A stretch of 64,000 nucleotides of DNA from Polyangia bacterium (GTDB taxonomy: Bacteria; Myxococcota_A; Polyangia; Fen-1088), in NCBI GenBank assembly GCA_036268875.1, contig DATATI010000066.1:62001-126000 (forward strand). Direction: 5' to 3'. The first letter of the stretch is position 1. Each line of letters begins with the position of its first letter. The notes beneath the pieces are model-generated. The model saw only the letters and a list, made by a program, of their open reading frames with translations. It was not told the DNA's origin and ran no database searches. Positions 53,155 to 62,462 of this stretch are shown piece by piece. Both the position numbers and the translations under genes were made by a program.

Positions 53155-54430
53155 CGCGAACCGCGCGATCATCCACCTGGACATGGACGCGTTCTACGCG
53201 TCCGTGGAACAGAGGAACGACCCGTCGCTGCGCGGGCGTCCCGTCATCGTCGGCGGGCACCGGCGCCGCGGCGTGGTCCTGGCCGCATCCTACGAAGTCC
53301 GCCCGTTCGGCGTGCGCAGCGCCATTCCGATGGCGCGGGCGCTGAAGCTGGCGCCCGACGCCGTGGTGGTCACGCCGCACTTCTCCGAATACGTCGCCGC
53401 CAGCGAGCGGGTGTTCGCCATCCTTCACCAGGTGACGCCGCTGGTGGAGCCGCTGTCGCTGGACGAAGCCTTCCTGGACGTCACGGCGTCGATTTCATTG
53501 TTCGGGCCGCCGCCGGAGATCGCCCGCGGCCTGCGCCGGCGCATCGCCGACGAGGTGGGCCTGCCCGCCTCCGCCGGCCTGGCGGCGGTGAAGTTCATCG
53601 CCAAGATCGCCTCCGACCTGGCCAAGCCCGACGGCCAGCGCGAAGTCGCCGAGGCCGACGGCCGGGCCTTCCTGGCGCCGCTGTCCATCGGCCGCCTGTG
53701 GGGTGTCGGGCCCAAGACGGAAAGGATGCTGCGGTTGCAGGGCATCGAGACCATCGGCGACGTGGCGGCGCGCGATCCCGCACAACTGGAACGGCGCCTG
53801 GGCCCGTCGGGCCGTGACCTGTGGAACCTCAGCCAGGCCGTCGATCCGCGGCCGGTGATCCCCGATCGCGACGGCAAGAGCATCGGTTCGGAGGACACCT
53901 TCGACGACGATCTGCGCGGCACCGAAGCGCTGCGCCCGTACATTCACGCCCAGGCGCTTCGGGTGGCCGAACGGCTGCGCGCCGCCGGTCAAAAGGCGCG
54001 CACGGTGCAGCTCAAGATCAAGCTGGCGGACTTCACGCTGCTGACCCGCCGGTCGACGTACGAAACGGCGGTTGACGACGGCCAGACGCTCTATCGCACG
54101 GCGATGGACCTTCTCGCCAAGGCGCCGCTGCCGCAGGCGGTGCGGCTGACCGGCGTGTCGGCGCAGAATCTGGATGGCGGCGGCGGTGACAGCGGCGGGC
54201 AGCTACCCATGTTCGCGCCCCCTGCCCCGCCGACCGAGCGCCTGAACGCCGCCCTGGATCGCATCGGCGCCCGCTTTGGCCAGGGAGTGGTCACCACCGC
54301 CGATCTCACCGGGCCATCGATCGCCAAGCGCCAGCGCCTCAGCGGCGGGCGAAGCGAGCCACCGAAAACGGCGCCAGATCAATCGCCGACTGCTCCCCCG
54401 CCACCAGCTCGGCGACGACCTGACCGGTGA
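53138..54430 (+). CDS. dinB: DNA polymerase IV (Y-family translesion polymerase)
   Basis: The 430-residue protein has the Y-family catalytic motifs HLDMDAFYASVE near residue 15 and SLDEAFLDV near 105, a helix-hairpin-helix region (GRLWGVGPKTERML) and the little-finger domain. A beta-clamp-like peptide QLPMF occurs near residue 355, followed by a Pro-rich tail. It bypasses damaged bases. The start overlaps the preceding gene by 17 bases. Its end overlaps the convergent glycine oxidase gene by 92 bases, so the last 30 codons also encode the opposite protein. Confidence 0.95.
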   Translation: MERRSSANRAIIHLDMDAFYASVEQRNDPSLRGRPVIVGGHRRRGVVLAASYEVRPFGVRSAIPMARALKLAPDAVVVTPHFSEYVAASERVFAILHQVTPLVEPLSLDEAFLDVTASISLFGPPPEIARGLRRRIADEVGLPASAGLAAVKFIAKIASDLAKPDGQREVAEADGRAFLAPLSIGRLWGVGPKTERMLRLQGIETIGDVAARDPAQLERRLGPSGRDLWNLSQAVDPRPVIPDRDGKSIGSEDTFDDDLRGTEALRPYIHAQALRVAERLRAAGQKARTVQLKIKLADFTLLTRRSTYETAVDDGQTLYRTAMDLLAKAPLPQAVRLTGVSAQNLDGGGGDSGGQLPMFAPPAPPTERLNAALDRIGARFGQGVVTTADLTGPSIAKRQRLSGGRSEPPKTAPDQSPTAPPPPARRRPDR

Positions 54431-55472
54431 CGGGCGCCAGCAAGATTCCGTTTCGAAAATGGCCGGTGGCCAAGGTCAACCCGCGCACGGCGGTCAGGCC
54501 CAGCACCGGCAAGTGATCGACGGTGTCGGGACGAAAATTTGACCAGGTTGCCGTCACCGGCGCGTCGCCCAGGGCCGGGACCAGCGCGTGGGCCAGGCCC
54601 AGAATCTGGCCCAGGCCCGCCACCGTCACCTCTTTGCGAAAGCCGGCCATCTCCATGGTGCTGCCGGCCAGCACGCTGCCGTCGCGGCGCGGAACCAGAT
54701 AACCGCGGCCGTGCACGCTGATGACGTGGCGCAGGATCGGCGGGCGGGTTTCGATCGACACCATCTGTCCCCGCGCCGGGCGCACCACCTGCGCCGGCAG
54801 GCCCGCGCCTTCGACCAAGCCCGACCAGCTTCCCGCCGCCACCACCACCGCTCCGGCCGGCAGGATCTCGTCGTCCAGCTCGACGCCGATCACCGCGTCG
54901 CCCTTCACCACCACCCGCCGCACGTAATGTCCCTGCAGAAACCGCGCGCCCGCACCCGCCGCCGCCTGCGACAGCGCGCGCGCCAGATCGCGGGCGTTGA
55001 CCTGACCGTCGTCGGCAAAGCGCAGGCCGCCCAGCACCTGGGGGCTTATCGCCGGCTCGACGGTGCGTAGAATTTCCGGCGGCAAGGTCTCGACGCGCAG
55101 CCCACGGCCGAGCTGCCAGATGCGGCGCGCGCCGAGCTCGGCTTCTTGGGCGGCATCGAAGGCCACCGCCAGCACGCCCGATTTGACATAGCCGATGTCG
55201 ATGCCGGTGGCGTCGCGCAGCTCGGCGGCCAGCGCCGGGTAAAGCGCCCGGCTGCGCAGCCCCAGCTCCAGCATCGGCCCCGCCTGATCCGATTCCATCT
55301 GCGGACCCAAGATCCCGGCGGCGGCGCTGGAGGCTTCGGCGCCCGGGATGCCGCGCTCGATCACCGTGACCGCCAGGCCTTTTTGCGCCAGACGCAGGGC
55401 CACCGCGCAGCCCATCACGCCGCCGCCGACGATGGCGACGTCTGCGCTTGCCTGGGTGCCCGTCGCGTTCAT
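54339..55472 (-). CDS. thiO: Glycine oxidase-like FAD-dependent amino acid oxidase
   Basis: The 377-residue protein is a member of the DAO/ThiO family. The FAD-binding motif is VAIVGGGVMGCAVALRLAQK at residue 10, with AGILGPQME and a C-terminal ATGHFRNGILLAPVTGQV that holds the flavin. ThiO makes the iminoglycine for thiamine synthesis; related enzymes oxidise other amino acids. I used the ATG at 55472; the frame is open to 55568. It is the last gene of an accD-folC-apbE-thiO operon. No other thiamine genes are in the window, so the thiO name is moderately firm. Confidence 0.85.
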   Translation of the reverse strand: MNATGTQASADVAIVGGGVMGCAVALRLAQKGLAVTVIERGIPGAEASSAAAGILGPQMESDQAGPMLELGLRSRALYPALAAELRDATGIDIGYVKSGVLAVAFDAAQEAELGARRIWQLGRGLRVETLPPEILRTVEPAISPQVLGGLRFADDGQVNARDLARALSQAAAGAGARFLQGHYVRRVVVKGDAVIGVELDDEILPAGAVVVAAGSWSGLVEGAGLPAQVVRPARGQMVSIETRPPILRHVISVHGRGYLVPRRDGSVLAGSTMEMAGFRKEVTVAGLGQILGLAHALVPALGDAPVTATWSNFRPDTVDHLPVLGLTAVRGLTLATGHFRNGILLAPVTGQVVAELVAGEQSAIDLAPFSVARFARR

Positions 55473-55488
55473 CGTGGTGTTCGCTGCT

Positions 55489-56580
55489 TCAGATTCCGTC
55501 GGTGGGAGCGCCGGTGCGCTGCAGGACGCCTTCCAGCGACGGCGACATCCAGACCTTGTTGGCGCCATCGACGATCAGCGCCGCGCAGCCCGGATACGAC
55601 GCCACCAGGGCCAGCCCCTTCTCCGGTCCGAGAATGAAAACCGCGTCGTCCAGGGCGTCGGCCAGAAACGCCGTCGGCGCGAAGATGGTCACCCCGCGTG
55701 ACGCCATGGCCGGATAGCCGGTCTTCGGATCGATGATGTGGTGATAGCGCTTGCCGCCCAGGATGAACGACCGTTCGTAATCGCCCGCCGTCGAGAAGGC
55801 GTGATCCTTGATGGGCATCTTGGCGATGATGTCGCGCGGCCCGCCGCGGGGATCGCGCACGCCCACCATCCAGTTCACCGCGCCCTTCTGGCCGGCCACG
55901 AACAGATCGCCGCCCGCCTGCACCATGAAGTTCGTCAGGCCCTGGGCGCGAATGACGTCTGCGCACCGATCGACGGCGTACCCCTTGGCGATGCCGCCCA
56001 GGCCCACGCGCATGCCCACGCGGCGCAGCTTCACCGTGCTGGCGGCGTGGTCAACGATGACGTCGCGATAGTTGATGAGCTTGCGGCGGGCGGCAATCTC
56101 CGCGTCGGGCGGGACCTTGCGTTCCAGATCCTCGTCGAACTTCCACAGTCCGTGCATGACGGCGAAGGTGATGTCGAACGCGCCGTCCGAGTGCCGGGAC
56201 ATCTCCAGCGATTTGTCGATCACCGCCAGGGTTTCATCCGACACCCTGACCGCTTTTTTTCCCGCCGCCTTGTTGATGCGGACGATGTCGCTGGGGTCCT
56301 GGCCGGGGCGGTCCCAGTCGGTCATCAGGTGTTCGATGCGGCGGATCTCGTCGGTGGCCAGCTCGAAGGCGCGTTCGGCGCGCGCCTGATCGTCGGTCCA
56401 GATGCTGAAGGTGGCGTCGGTGCCCATCACCTGCACGGTGCGGGCGTGTACGCGCGCGCCCGGCGCGACGGCCGATGGCGCGGCGGCCGTCGGGGGTGGC
56501 GGCAACGTCGTCGGGGGCGACGCCTGCATCAGCAGCGCAGCCACGGTCAGCGAACGCAGGAAGACGGCTGAAACCAGCAT
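55489..56580 (-). CDS. apbE: FAD:protein FMN transferase
   Basis: The 363-residue protein has an N-terminal signal anchor and proline-rich linker (about residues 1-45). The ApbE core follows, with MGTDATFSIW, DPSDIVRINKAAG, GGIAKGYAVD near 205, FMVQAGGDLFVAG and RYHHIIDPKTGYPA near 280. It attaches FMN to threonine in membrane or periplasmic flavoproteins such as NqrB/RnfG-like subunits. It is 33 bases downstream of folC and 16 upstream of thiO. Target flavoproteins are not in the window. Confidence 0.93.
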   Translation of the reverse strand: MLVSAVFLRSLTVAALLMQASPPTTLPPPPTAAAPSAVAPGARVHARTVQVMGTDATFSIWTDDQARAERAFELATDEIRRIEHLMTDWDRPGQDPSDIVRINKAAGKKAVRVSDETLAVIDKSLEMSRHSDGAFDITFAVMHGLWKFDEDLERKVPPDAEIAARRKLINYRDVIVDHAASTVKLRRVGMRVGLGGIAKGYAVDRCADVIRAQGLTNFMVQAGGDLFVAGQKGAVNWMVGVRDPRGGPRDIIAKMPIKDHAFSTAGDYERSFILGGKRYHHIIDPKTGYPAMASRGVTIFAPTAFLADALDDAVFILGPEKGLALVASYPGCAALIVDGANKVWMSPSLEGVLQRTGAPTDGI

Positions 56581-56613
56581 CGACGCCGGACCATAGCACT
56601 GTCGTCGCGATCG

Positions 56614-57855
56614 CTAGACGGGATCCGACAGCGGTGTCGGATCGGTGGTCTCGCCGCAAAGCGCGGCGCGAACTTCGCCGACCAGGAAGATCGAGCCGGC
56701 CACCACCACCAGGCCACCGACGGCGGCCATTCGCTGGCGCGCCTCCGCCAAGGCGGCGCGCGCCTCGGGAATCACCAGCGACGGCGGCCCCGGGGGCAGC
56801 GCCGCCGCCAAGGCCGCCGCCGGCAGCGCGCGCGGGTTGTGCGAAGCGGTGGCGATGATCAAGTCGAACGCGCCAGTCAACGGCGCCAGCACGCCCGCCA
56901 CGTCTTTGTCTTTGACCACCGAGACCACCAGGGCCAGACGCCGGCCACTCGCCAGCGCCGGCAGCGCCGCCGCCAGCGCCGCCGCGCCCTCCGGGTTGTG
57001 AGCGCAGTCGAGCAAGACGTCGGCGGCGATCCGCTCCAACCGCCCAGGCCAGCGCGCAGCGCCCAGTCCGGCCGCCAGCGCCGCCTCGCCGATCGGCCGA
57101 CCCAGCGCCGCGCCCGCGGCGATCGCCAGCGCGCGCGCGATCCCGGCGTTGTCGCGCTGGTGCAGGCCGGCCAGGCCCACGGGTTCCTTGGCCGGGAAAA
57201 AATCCACCCCCAACCGACGCAGCGGCGCGCCCACCCGCGCCGCCGCCTTTTGCATCTCTTCGTCTGCCACCGCCGGCAAGCGGCCGATGAAGTGCGGAAC
57301 GCCCGGCTTGATGACCCCGGCTTTCTCGCGGGCGATGGAACGCAGATCCGTCCCCAGGTAATCCATGTGATCGAAGGCGATGCTGGTGACGGCGGTGGCC
57401 ACCGGCCGACAGGTGGTCACGGCGTCCAGCCGACCGCCGAGGCCCGTCTCCAGCACCGCCAGGTCCACGCTCTCCTCGGCCATCAAAAGAAACGCCAGCA
57501 CCGTCGACACCTCGAAGTACGTCAGCGGCACGGAGGTGGCCACGATGCGTAGGTCCAGCGCCGCCAGCCGATCGCCGTCGGCCTCGACGTCGCCCGCCCG
57601 GATGCGTTCGGTGAACCGACTCAAGTGCGGTGACGTGAAGAGCCCGGTCTTCCACCCCGCCGCTCGCAAGATGGCGTCGGTCATCGCCGCCGTCGAGCCC
57701 TTGCCGTTGGTGCCGGCGATCTGCACGGCCGGAAACTTGTCCTCGGGCGCGCCCAGCCGCCGCAGCGCCTCGCGCACGCGATCCAATCCCAGATCGACGC
57801 CCAGCGTGCGCACGCTGTCCAGGCGGGCCAGCAGATCCGGATAGCGCGCGCCCAT
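56614..57855 (-). CDS. folC: Bifunctional folylpolyglutamate synthase/dihydrofolate synthase
   Basis: The 413-residue ligase has the P-loop VQIAGTNGKGSTAAMTDAIL near residue 45, the FTSPHLSRFTERIR motif near 75 and LETGLGGRLDAV near 130, with the Mur-ligase-type C-terminal domain (LDCAHNPEGAAAL near 290). It adds glutamates to folates. It lies 23 bases after accD, as in many bacteria where accD and folC are adjacent. Confidence 0.96.
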   Translation of the reverse strand: MGARYPDLLARLDSVRTLGVDLGLDRVREALRRLGAPEDKFPAVQIAGTNGKGSTAAMTDAILRAAGWKTGLFTSPHLSRFTERIRAGDVEADGDRLAALDLRIVATSVPLTYFEVSTVLAFLLMAEESVDLAVLETGLGGRLDAVTTCRPVATAVTSIAFDHMDYLGTDLRSIAREKAGVIKPGVPHFIGRLPAVADEEMQKAAARVGAPLRRLGVDFFPAKEPVGLAGLHQRDNAGIARALAIAAGAALGRPIGEAALAAGLGAARWPGRLERIAADVLLDCAHNPEGAAALAAALPALASGRRLALVVSVVKDKDVAGVLAPLTGAFDLIIATASHNPRALPAAALAAALPPGPPSLVIPEARAALAEARQRMAAVGGLVVVAGSIFLVGEVRAALCGETTDPTPLSDPV

Positions 57856-57878
57856 CGCCGCCTGGCCTTGATCGATCG

Positions 57879-58736
57879 TCAGCGGCCGCGCGGGCCGAGC
57901 AGGCGCACCAGCCGCGCCAGCGTCGCGCGCAGCTCGCGGCGCGGAACGATGCGATCCAGAAAGCCGTGCTCCAGCAAGAACTCGGCGCGCTGGAACCCGG
58001 GCGGCAGACGCTGGCGGATGGTGTTCTGGATGACCCGCGCGCCGGCGAAGCCGATCAACGCCTTGGGCTCGGCGATGATCACGTCGCCCAGCATGGCGAA
58101 GCTGGCCGCCACGCCGCCCGTCGTCGGGTGCAGCAGCACCGAGATATACGGCAGCCCGGCTTCGCGCAGCCGCCCCAGCGCCGCCGACGTCTTCGCCATC
58201 TGCATCAGCGACAGGACGCCTTCCTGCATGCGCGCGCCGCCCGACGACGAAAACACGATGGCCGGCACGCGGCGCTCCAGGGCGCGTTCATAGACCCGGG
58301 TGATCTTCTCGCCGACCACCGAGCCCATCGACCCGCCCATGAACTCGAAGACGAAGACGCCGACCTCCACCGGCTGGCCTTCGATCAAGCCGGCGCCGGA
58401 ACGAACCGCGTCGCCGCCGGGAACGTCCGACGATTTCTTGGCCGCGCGCAGCCGCTCGACATAACGCTTGGTATCGCGGAAGCCCAGCGGATCGATGCTG
58501 TCGATGGTGGCGTCTTCCTCGGCGAAGCTGTCCGGATCCAGGACCAGCGCCAGCCGCTGCGACGCCGACAGCATGAAGTGGTGGTCGCACTGGGGACAGA
58601 CCTGGTCGCTCTTTTCCAGGTCAGCGGTGAGAAGCGCGGCGCGGCACCCCGGGCATTTCGTGAACACCCCGGCGGGGACGCTGCGCTTCTCGTTCCCGAG
58701 CTCGTCTTCTTTGTCGTCGCGTCGGTACCAGGCCAT
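57879..58736 (-). CDS. accD: Acetyl-CoA carboxylase carboxyltransferase subunit beta
   Basis: The 285-residue subunit has an N-terminal zinc ribbon (TKCPGCRAALLTADLE and VCPQCDHH) and the carboxyltransferase domain with VFEFMGGSMGSVVGEKI, VFSSSGGARMQEG and HPTTGGVAASFAMLGDV. It makes malonyl-CoA with AccA. I took the ATG at 58736 giving MAWYRR, the usual N-terminus; an upstream GTG at 58760 would add 8 residues. It leads a four-gene operon. Confidence 0.96.
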   Translation of the reverse strand: MAWYRRDDKEDELGNEKRSVPAGVFTKCPGCRAALLTADLEKSDQVCPQCDHHFMLSASQRLALVLDPDSFAEEDATIDSIDPLGFRDTKRYVERLRAAKKSSDVPGGDAVRSGAGLIEGQPVEVGVFVFEFMGGSMGSVVGEKITRVYERALERRVPAIVFSSSGGARMQEGVLSLMQMAKTSAALGRLREAGLPYISVLLHPTTGGVAASFAMLGDVIIAEPKALIGFAGARVIQNTIRQRLPPGFQRAEFLLEHGFLDRIVPRRELRATLARLVRLLGPRGR

Positions 58737-58812
58737 CAAGAATGCGGGAGAATACCTCACCGCGGGTGTGGAACGCTCGTCGGCGTACGTTTTAATTTGT
58801 TATGCTGCGCGC

Positions 58813-59169
58813 GTGCATTTCGGCTCTTGGCACCCCATAACGGAAGCCAGCTCGCAGGCGCCCGAATCGTCGGGCATCCTGCAGGTGCGCGCCGAAGGGG
58901 TGATGGATTATGAGACCGGGCGCAGCGCCATGGTCATGTACGCGTGCTCGCCGCCGGGCGAGACCTTGCGCGGGTTCGTGGGTGGACGCGGAGGCCGCCA
59001 GCTGCGCCGCGCGGTGGCGGCCGGCGCGCGCTGGATCCGCTTCGCCGAGGTGCCCGACCCGGAGGCCGAGCTCGACCGCCTGCTGCGCGGCTTCGTCGAG
59101 CGATTCGGTTCGCCGCCCATCAACAACGCCGCCAACAGCGCGCGCCGCGCCCGTGCCGACGAGGACTAG
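58813..59169 (+). CDS. Conserved-looking unknown protein upstream of purM
   Basis: The 118-residue protein starts at GTG in HFGSWHPITEA and has a compact alpha/beta core (GILQVRAEGVMDYETGRSAM, VMYACSPPGETLRGFVGG, RFAEVPDPEAELDRLLRGF). I do not recognise a domain. TATGCT at 58801-58806 is a good -10 box just before the GTG, and no ribosome-binding site is visible, so translation could be leaderless. The gene is divergent from accD and 8 bases upstream of purM, so it is probably co-transcribed with purine genes. Confidence 0.65.
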   Translation: MHFGSWHPITEASSQAPESSGILQVRAEGVMDYETGRSAMVMYACSPPGETLRGFVGGRGGRQLRRAVAAGARWIRFAEVPDPEAELDRLLRGFVERFGSPPINNAANSARRARADED

Positions 59170-59177
59170 GAACAGGA

Positions 59178-60281
59178 ATGTCAGACGGCAACCGCCCCGG
59201 GCTCACCTATCGTGAAGCGGGCGTCGACATCGACGCTGGCGACAATCTGGTCGATCGCATCAAGCCACACGTCTTGCGTACCATGCGCCCCGAGGTGCTG
59301 GCCGGCGTGGGCGGCTTCGCGGCGCTGTGCGGGCTGCCGTCCGGCTATCGCGAACCGTTGCTGGTGTCGTGCACCGACGGCGTGGGCACGAAGCTGAAGC
59401 TGGCGTTCATCAGCGGCAAGCACAGCACGGTCGGCGTCGATCTGGTGGCGATGAACGTCAACGACCTGGTGGTCAGCGGGGCCGAGCCGCTGTTCTTCCT
59501 GGACTACTTCGCCGCCGGCGCGCTGGACGTCGAGGTGGCCGAGCAGGTGATCGCCGGGATCGCCGACGGCTGCCAGCAAGCGGGCTGCGCTCTCATCGGC
59601 GGCGAGACGGCTGAGCTGCCCGGTTTCTACGCCGCCGGCGAGTACGATCTGGCCGGGTTCTGCGTGGGCGTGGTGGAACGCAGCCGGCGCGTCGACGGCA
59701 GCGCCATCCGCGCCGGCGACAAGTTATTTGGGCTGGCGTCGTCGGGATTTCATTCGAACGGCTACTCGCTGGTGCGGCGAGTTTTTCTGGAACACCTGAA
59801 GCTGCCGCTGGACGCCAGGCTGCCCGGGCTGGACGCGCCGCTGGGCGAGGTGCTGATGCGGCCGACGCGCATCTACGTCAAGGCCATCCGCGCCCTGGAA
59901 AAGGCCGACCTTCTGCGCGGCGCCGCCCACATCACCGGCGGCGGCCTGGTCGACAACCCGACGCGCATGCTGCCGCCGGGCGCCCGGCTCAAGCTGCACC
60001 TTCGCCTGGGCTCGTGGGACATCCCGACGGTGTTCGACCTCCTGGCTCGCGGCGGCAACGTGGCGGCGGAAGAAATGCTGCGCACGTTCAACATGGGCAT
60101 CGGCATGATCGCCTGCGTGCCCAAGGGCCGCGCCGCCGACGCCCGGGCCCTGCTGGAAGCGCAAGGCGAGCGGGTGTTCGACATCGGCGAGGTGGCCGAC
60201 AGCAGCGTCGTCGACGGCCCGGTCGAGTTCAGCGGTCGTTTGCCGATCGCCGTCGCCAGCCGCCCCGCGGATCACGCATGA
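59178..60281 (+). CDS. purM: Phosphoribosylformylglycinamidine cyclo-ligase
   Basis: The 367-residue enzyme closes the imidazole ring in purine synthesis. Family motifs TDGVGTKLKLAF near residue 68, GVDLVAMNVNDL near 85, GGETAELPGFY near 145 and AHITGGGLVDNPTRMLP near 255 are intact. AGGA lies just before the ATG. Its stop overlaps purN as ATGA, so it is coupled. Confidence 0.97.
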   Translation: MSDGNRPGLTYREAGVDIDAGDNLVDRIKPHVLRTMRPEVLAGVGGFAALCGLPSGYREPLLVSCTDGVGTKLKLAFISGKHSTVGVDLVAMNVNDLVVSGAEPLFFLDYFAAGALDVEVAEQVIAGIADGCQQAGCALIGGETAELPGFYAAGEYDLAGFCVGVVERSRRVDGSAIRAGDKLFGLASSGFHSNGYSLVRRVFLEHLKLPLDARLPGLDAPLGEVLMRPTRIYVKAIRALEKADLLRGAAHITGGGLVDNPTRMLPPGARLKLHLRLGSWDIPTVFDLLARGGNVAAEEMLRTFNMGIGMIACVPKGRAADARALLEAQGERVFDIGEVADSSVVDGPVEFSGRLPIAVASRPADHA

Positions 60282-60916
60282 GGGTGGGCGTCCTGGCGTC
60301 GGGCAGCGGGACGAACCTTCAATCTCTCATCGACAGCGCGGCGAGCGGCGCGCTGGGGCCGGCCTCGCTGGCGGTGGTGGGCGTGAACGTTCCCGACTGC
60401 GGCGCCCTGGCCCGGGCCCGCGGCGCCGGCATCCCCACCTTCGTCGTCGACCACCGCGGATTCGCCCAGCGGGCGCTGTTCGATCAGGCGTTGCTGGGCG
60501 CGCTGCGCCTGCACGACGTCGAGCTGGTGGTGCTGGCCGGGTTCATGCGTTTGCTGGGCGCCGACCTGCTGGCGGCGTTTCCGGCGCGGGTGATCAACGT
60601 TCACCCGGCCTTGCTGCCGGCGTTTCCCGGCGTGAAGGCGCAGGCCCAGTCGTTCGCCTACGGCGTGAAGATCGCCGGCTGCACCGTGCACTTCGTCGAC
60701 ACCGGCGTCGACAGCGGCGTGGTGATCGCCCAGGCGGCGGTGCCGGTGCTGGACAGCGACGACGCCGAAGCCTTGCGCCTGCGCATCCTGGCCCTGGAGC
60801 ACCAGCTTCTGCCCGCGGTGGTGCGCGCCTTCGCCGAGGGACGGGTCTTTGTGGAAGGCCGCCGCGTGCGCGTCGTCGGCGAGAAGGCCAGTCCGGACCG
60901 GCTGGTCAGCCTCTGA
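60278..60916 (+). CDS. purN: Phosphoribosylglycinamide formyltransferase
   Basis: The 212-residue enzyme formylates GAR using 10-formyl-THF. Conserved motifs include VLASGSGTNLQSL, the catalytic segment INVHPALLPAFPG near residue 110 and HFVDTGVDSGVVIAQ near 142. It overlaps purM by four bases (ATGA). A flavoprotein gene follows after 30 bases. Confidence 0.96.
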   Translation: MRVGVLASGSGTNLQSLIDSAASGALGPASLAVVGVNVPDCGALARARGAGIPTFVVDHRGFAQRALFDQALLGALRLHDVELVVLAGFMRLLGADLLAAFPARVINVHPALLPAFPGVKAQAQSFAYGVKIAGCTVHFVDTGVDSGVVIAQAAVPVLDSDDAEALRLRILALEHQLLPAVVRAFAEGRVFVEGRRVRVVGEKASPDRLVSL

Positions 60917-60946
60917 CCAAGTATTCTTCGCTGCTCGCCCCCCCTC

Positions 60947-62461
60947 ATGGACACGAACTATTACGACGTCATCGTCTGCGGCGGTGAGCTGACCGGGCTC
61001 ATCGCCGCGGCGTTGTTGGGGCGGCGGGGATTTCGCGTCTTGCTGGTGGGCCACGACGCCGATCGCCCGACCTTCGAAGCCGGCGGGTACACCCTGCCGC
61101 GCGGGCCGGCGCTGCTGCCGGCGCTGGATTCGCCGCCGGTGGCGCGCGTGCTCAGCGAATTGAACTGCGTCCAGGTGGTGCGTCGCCGGGCGCCCGCGCT
61201 GCAACCGGGCTTCCAGGTGGTCCTGCCCAAGCACCGCTTCGACGTGCCCGCCGACGACGACGCCCTGCTGTCCGAGCTGCGCCGCGAGTTCGGCGACAAC
61301 GCCACCGTCATGCTGGCCGCCACCGCCCGCCTGCACGAAACCAGCGCCGTGCTGGAACCGGTGCTGGGCGCCGAGCTGACGCTGCCGGCGGACGGATTCT
61401 GGGAGCGGCGCGAGGTGGCGCGCCTGGAATCGCTGCTGCCCAAGGTGGGGACGGATCTGCTGGCGCCGCTGCCCATCGAGCATCCCTGGCGCACGGTGGT
61501 GGCGGCGCCGGCGGCGCTGGGCAGCGCCTTCGGTCCCAATGATCTGGGGACAGTCACGCAGGCGCGTTCTTTCGTGCTGGCCCGACGCGGGTTGCACCGT
61601 CTGGAAGGCGGCACCACCGCCCTGCACGCGCTGTTTCTCGATAAGCTGGGAACCTTCGCCGGCGAAAAGCGCGAACGCCTGACGCCGGTGGAGATCGTCC
61701 AGCGGCGCGGCAAGGCGGTGGGCATTCGCTTTCGCCCGCGCGACGAGACCATCGGCGCCGAACATTTGATCTGGGCCGGTCCAGCGGCGGTGATGCACGG
61801 CTTGTGCGGAGAAAAGCCGCGCAAGGGACGCGACACCGCCACCGGCCTGCACGTCGCCTGCTATCGCTATGGCCTGGCTTTGTTGGTGGCCGCCGACGCC
61901 ATTCCCGAGGGGATGGGCAGCCGGGTCTTCTTGATCGCCGATCCGAACCGGCCGCTGCTGGAAGAAAACGCCATCGCCGTGACCGTCGCGCCCAGCAGCA
62001 GCAGCGGACGAGAGGCCGGCCACGTCCACATCTGGGCCGAGTGTCTGGTGCCGGCCCCGGCGGTCGATGGCGGTCCCGGCTACCTGCGCGCCGTGCGCGG
62101 CCGCGTGCGCAAGCAACTGGCCAAGCTGCTCCCTTTTTTCGCGGAACACCTGGCCGTGCTGGCCTCTCCGTACGATGGCCTGCCGGCCGAATTGCCGGCG
62201 GGTACGAAGACGCCGCCGGTCGCCGTGCCGGCTCTGCCCATGCCGCCGGTCTACAGCGCCGAGTCAGCGCGCCCCCTGGACGTCGCCGGCCTGCCGCACG
62301 CCACCGGGATCAAGAATCTTTATCTGGCTGGCCGCGAGAACCTGCCCGGTCTGGGCGTCGAGGGCGAGTTCGTCTCGGCCTGGGGCGTGCTGCGGCTGGT
62401 GGCCGGGACGCAACCGAAGAAAGACGTTCGCCGACGCGAAGTCCTGCTCAGCGAAGGCTAG
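60947..62461 (+). CDS. Flavoprotein/NAD(P)-binding oxidoreductase of the phytoene-desaturase-like group
   Basis: The 504-residue protein begins with VIVCGGELTGLIAAALL, where the usual GxGxxG dinucleotide motif has a glutamate in place of its second glycine. The second half carries GIKNLYLAGRENLPGLGVEG and FVSAWGVLRL, as in FAD-dependent desaturase/isomerase proteins. The odd motif may weaken FAD binding or just reflect a variant fold. The substrate is unknown. It is the last gene of the purine operon and converges with the PilZ gene at one base of separation. Confidence 0.75.
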   Translation: MDTNYYDVIVCGGELTGLIAAALLGRRGFRVLLVGHDADRPTFEAGGYTLPRGPALLPALDSPPVARVLSELNCVQVVRRRAPALQPGFQVVLPKHRFDVPADDDALLSELRREFGDNATVMLAATARLHETSAVLEPVLGAELTLPADGFWERREVARLESLLPKVGTDLLAPLPIEHPWRTVVAAPAALGSAFGPNDLGTVTQARSFVLARRGLHRLEGGTTALHALFLDKLGTFAGEKRERLTPVEIVQRRGKAVGIRFRPRDETIGAEHLIWAGPAAVMHGLCGEKPRKGRDTATGLHVACYRYGLALLVAADAIPEGMGSRVFLIADPNRPLLEENAIAVTVAPSSSSGREAGHVHIWAECLVPAPAVDGGPGYLRAVRGRVRKQLAKLLPFFAEHLAVLASPYDGLPAELPAGTKTPPVAVPALPMPPVYSAESARPLDVAGLPHATGIKNLYLAGRENLPGLGVEGEFVSAWGVLRLVAGTQPKKDVRRREVLLSEG

Positions 62462-62462
62462 T

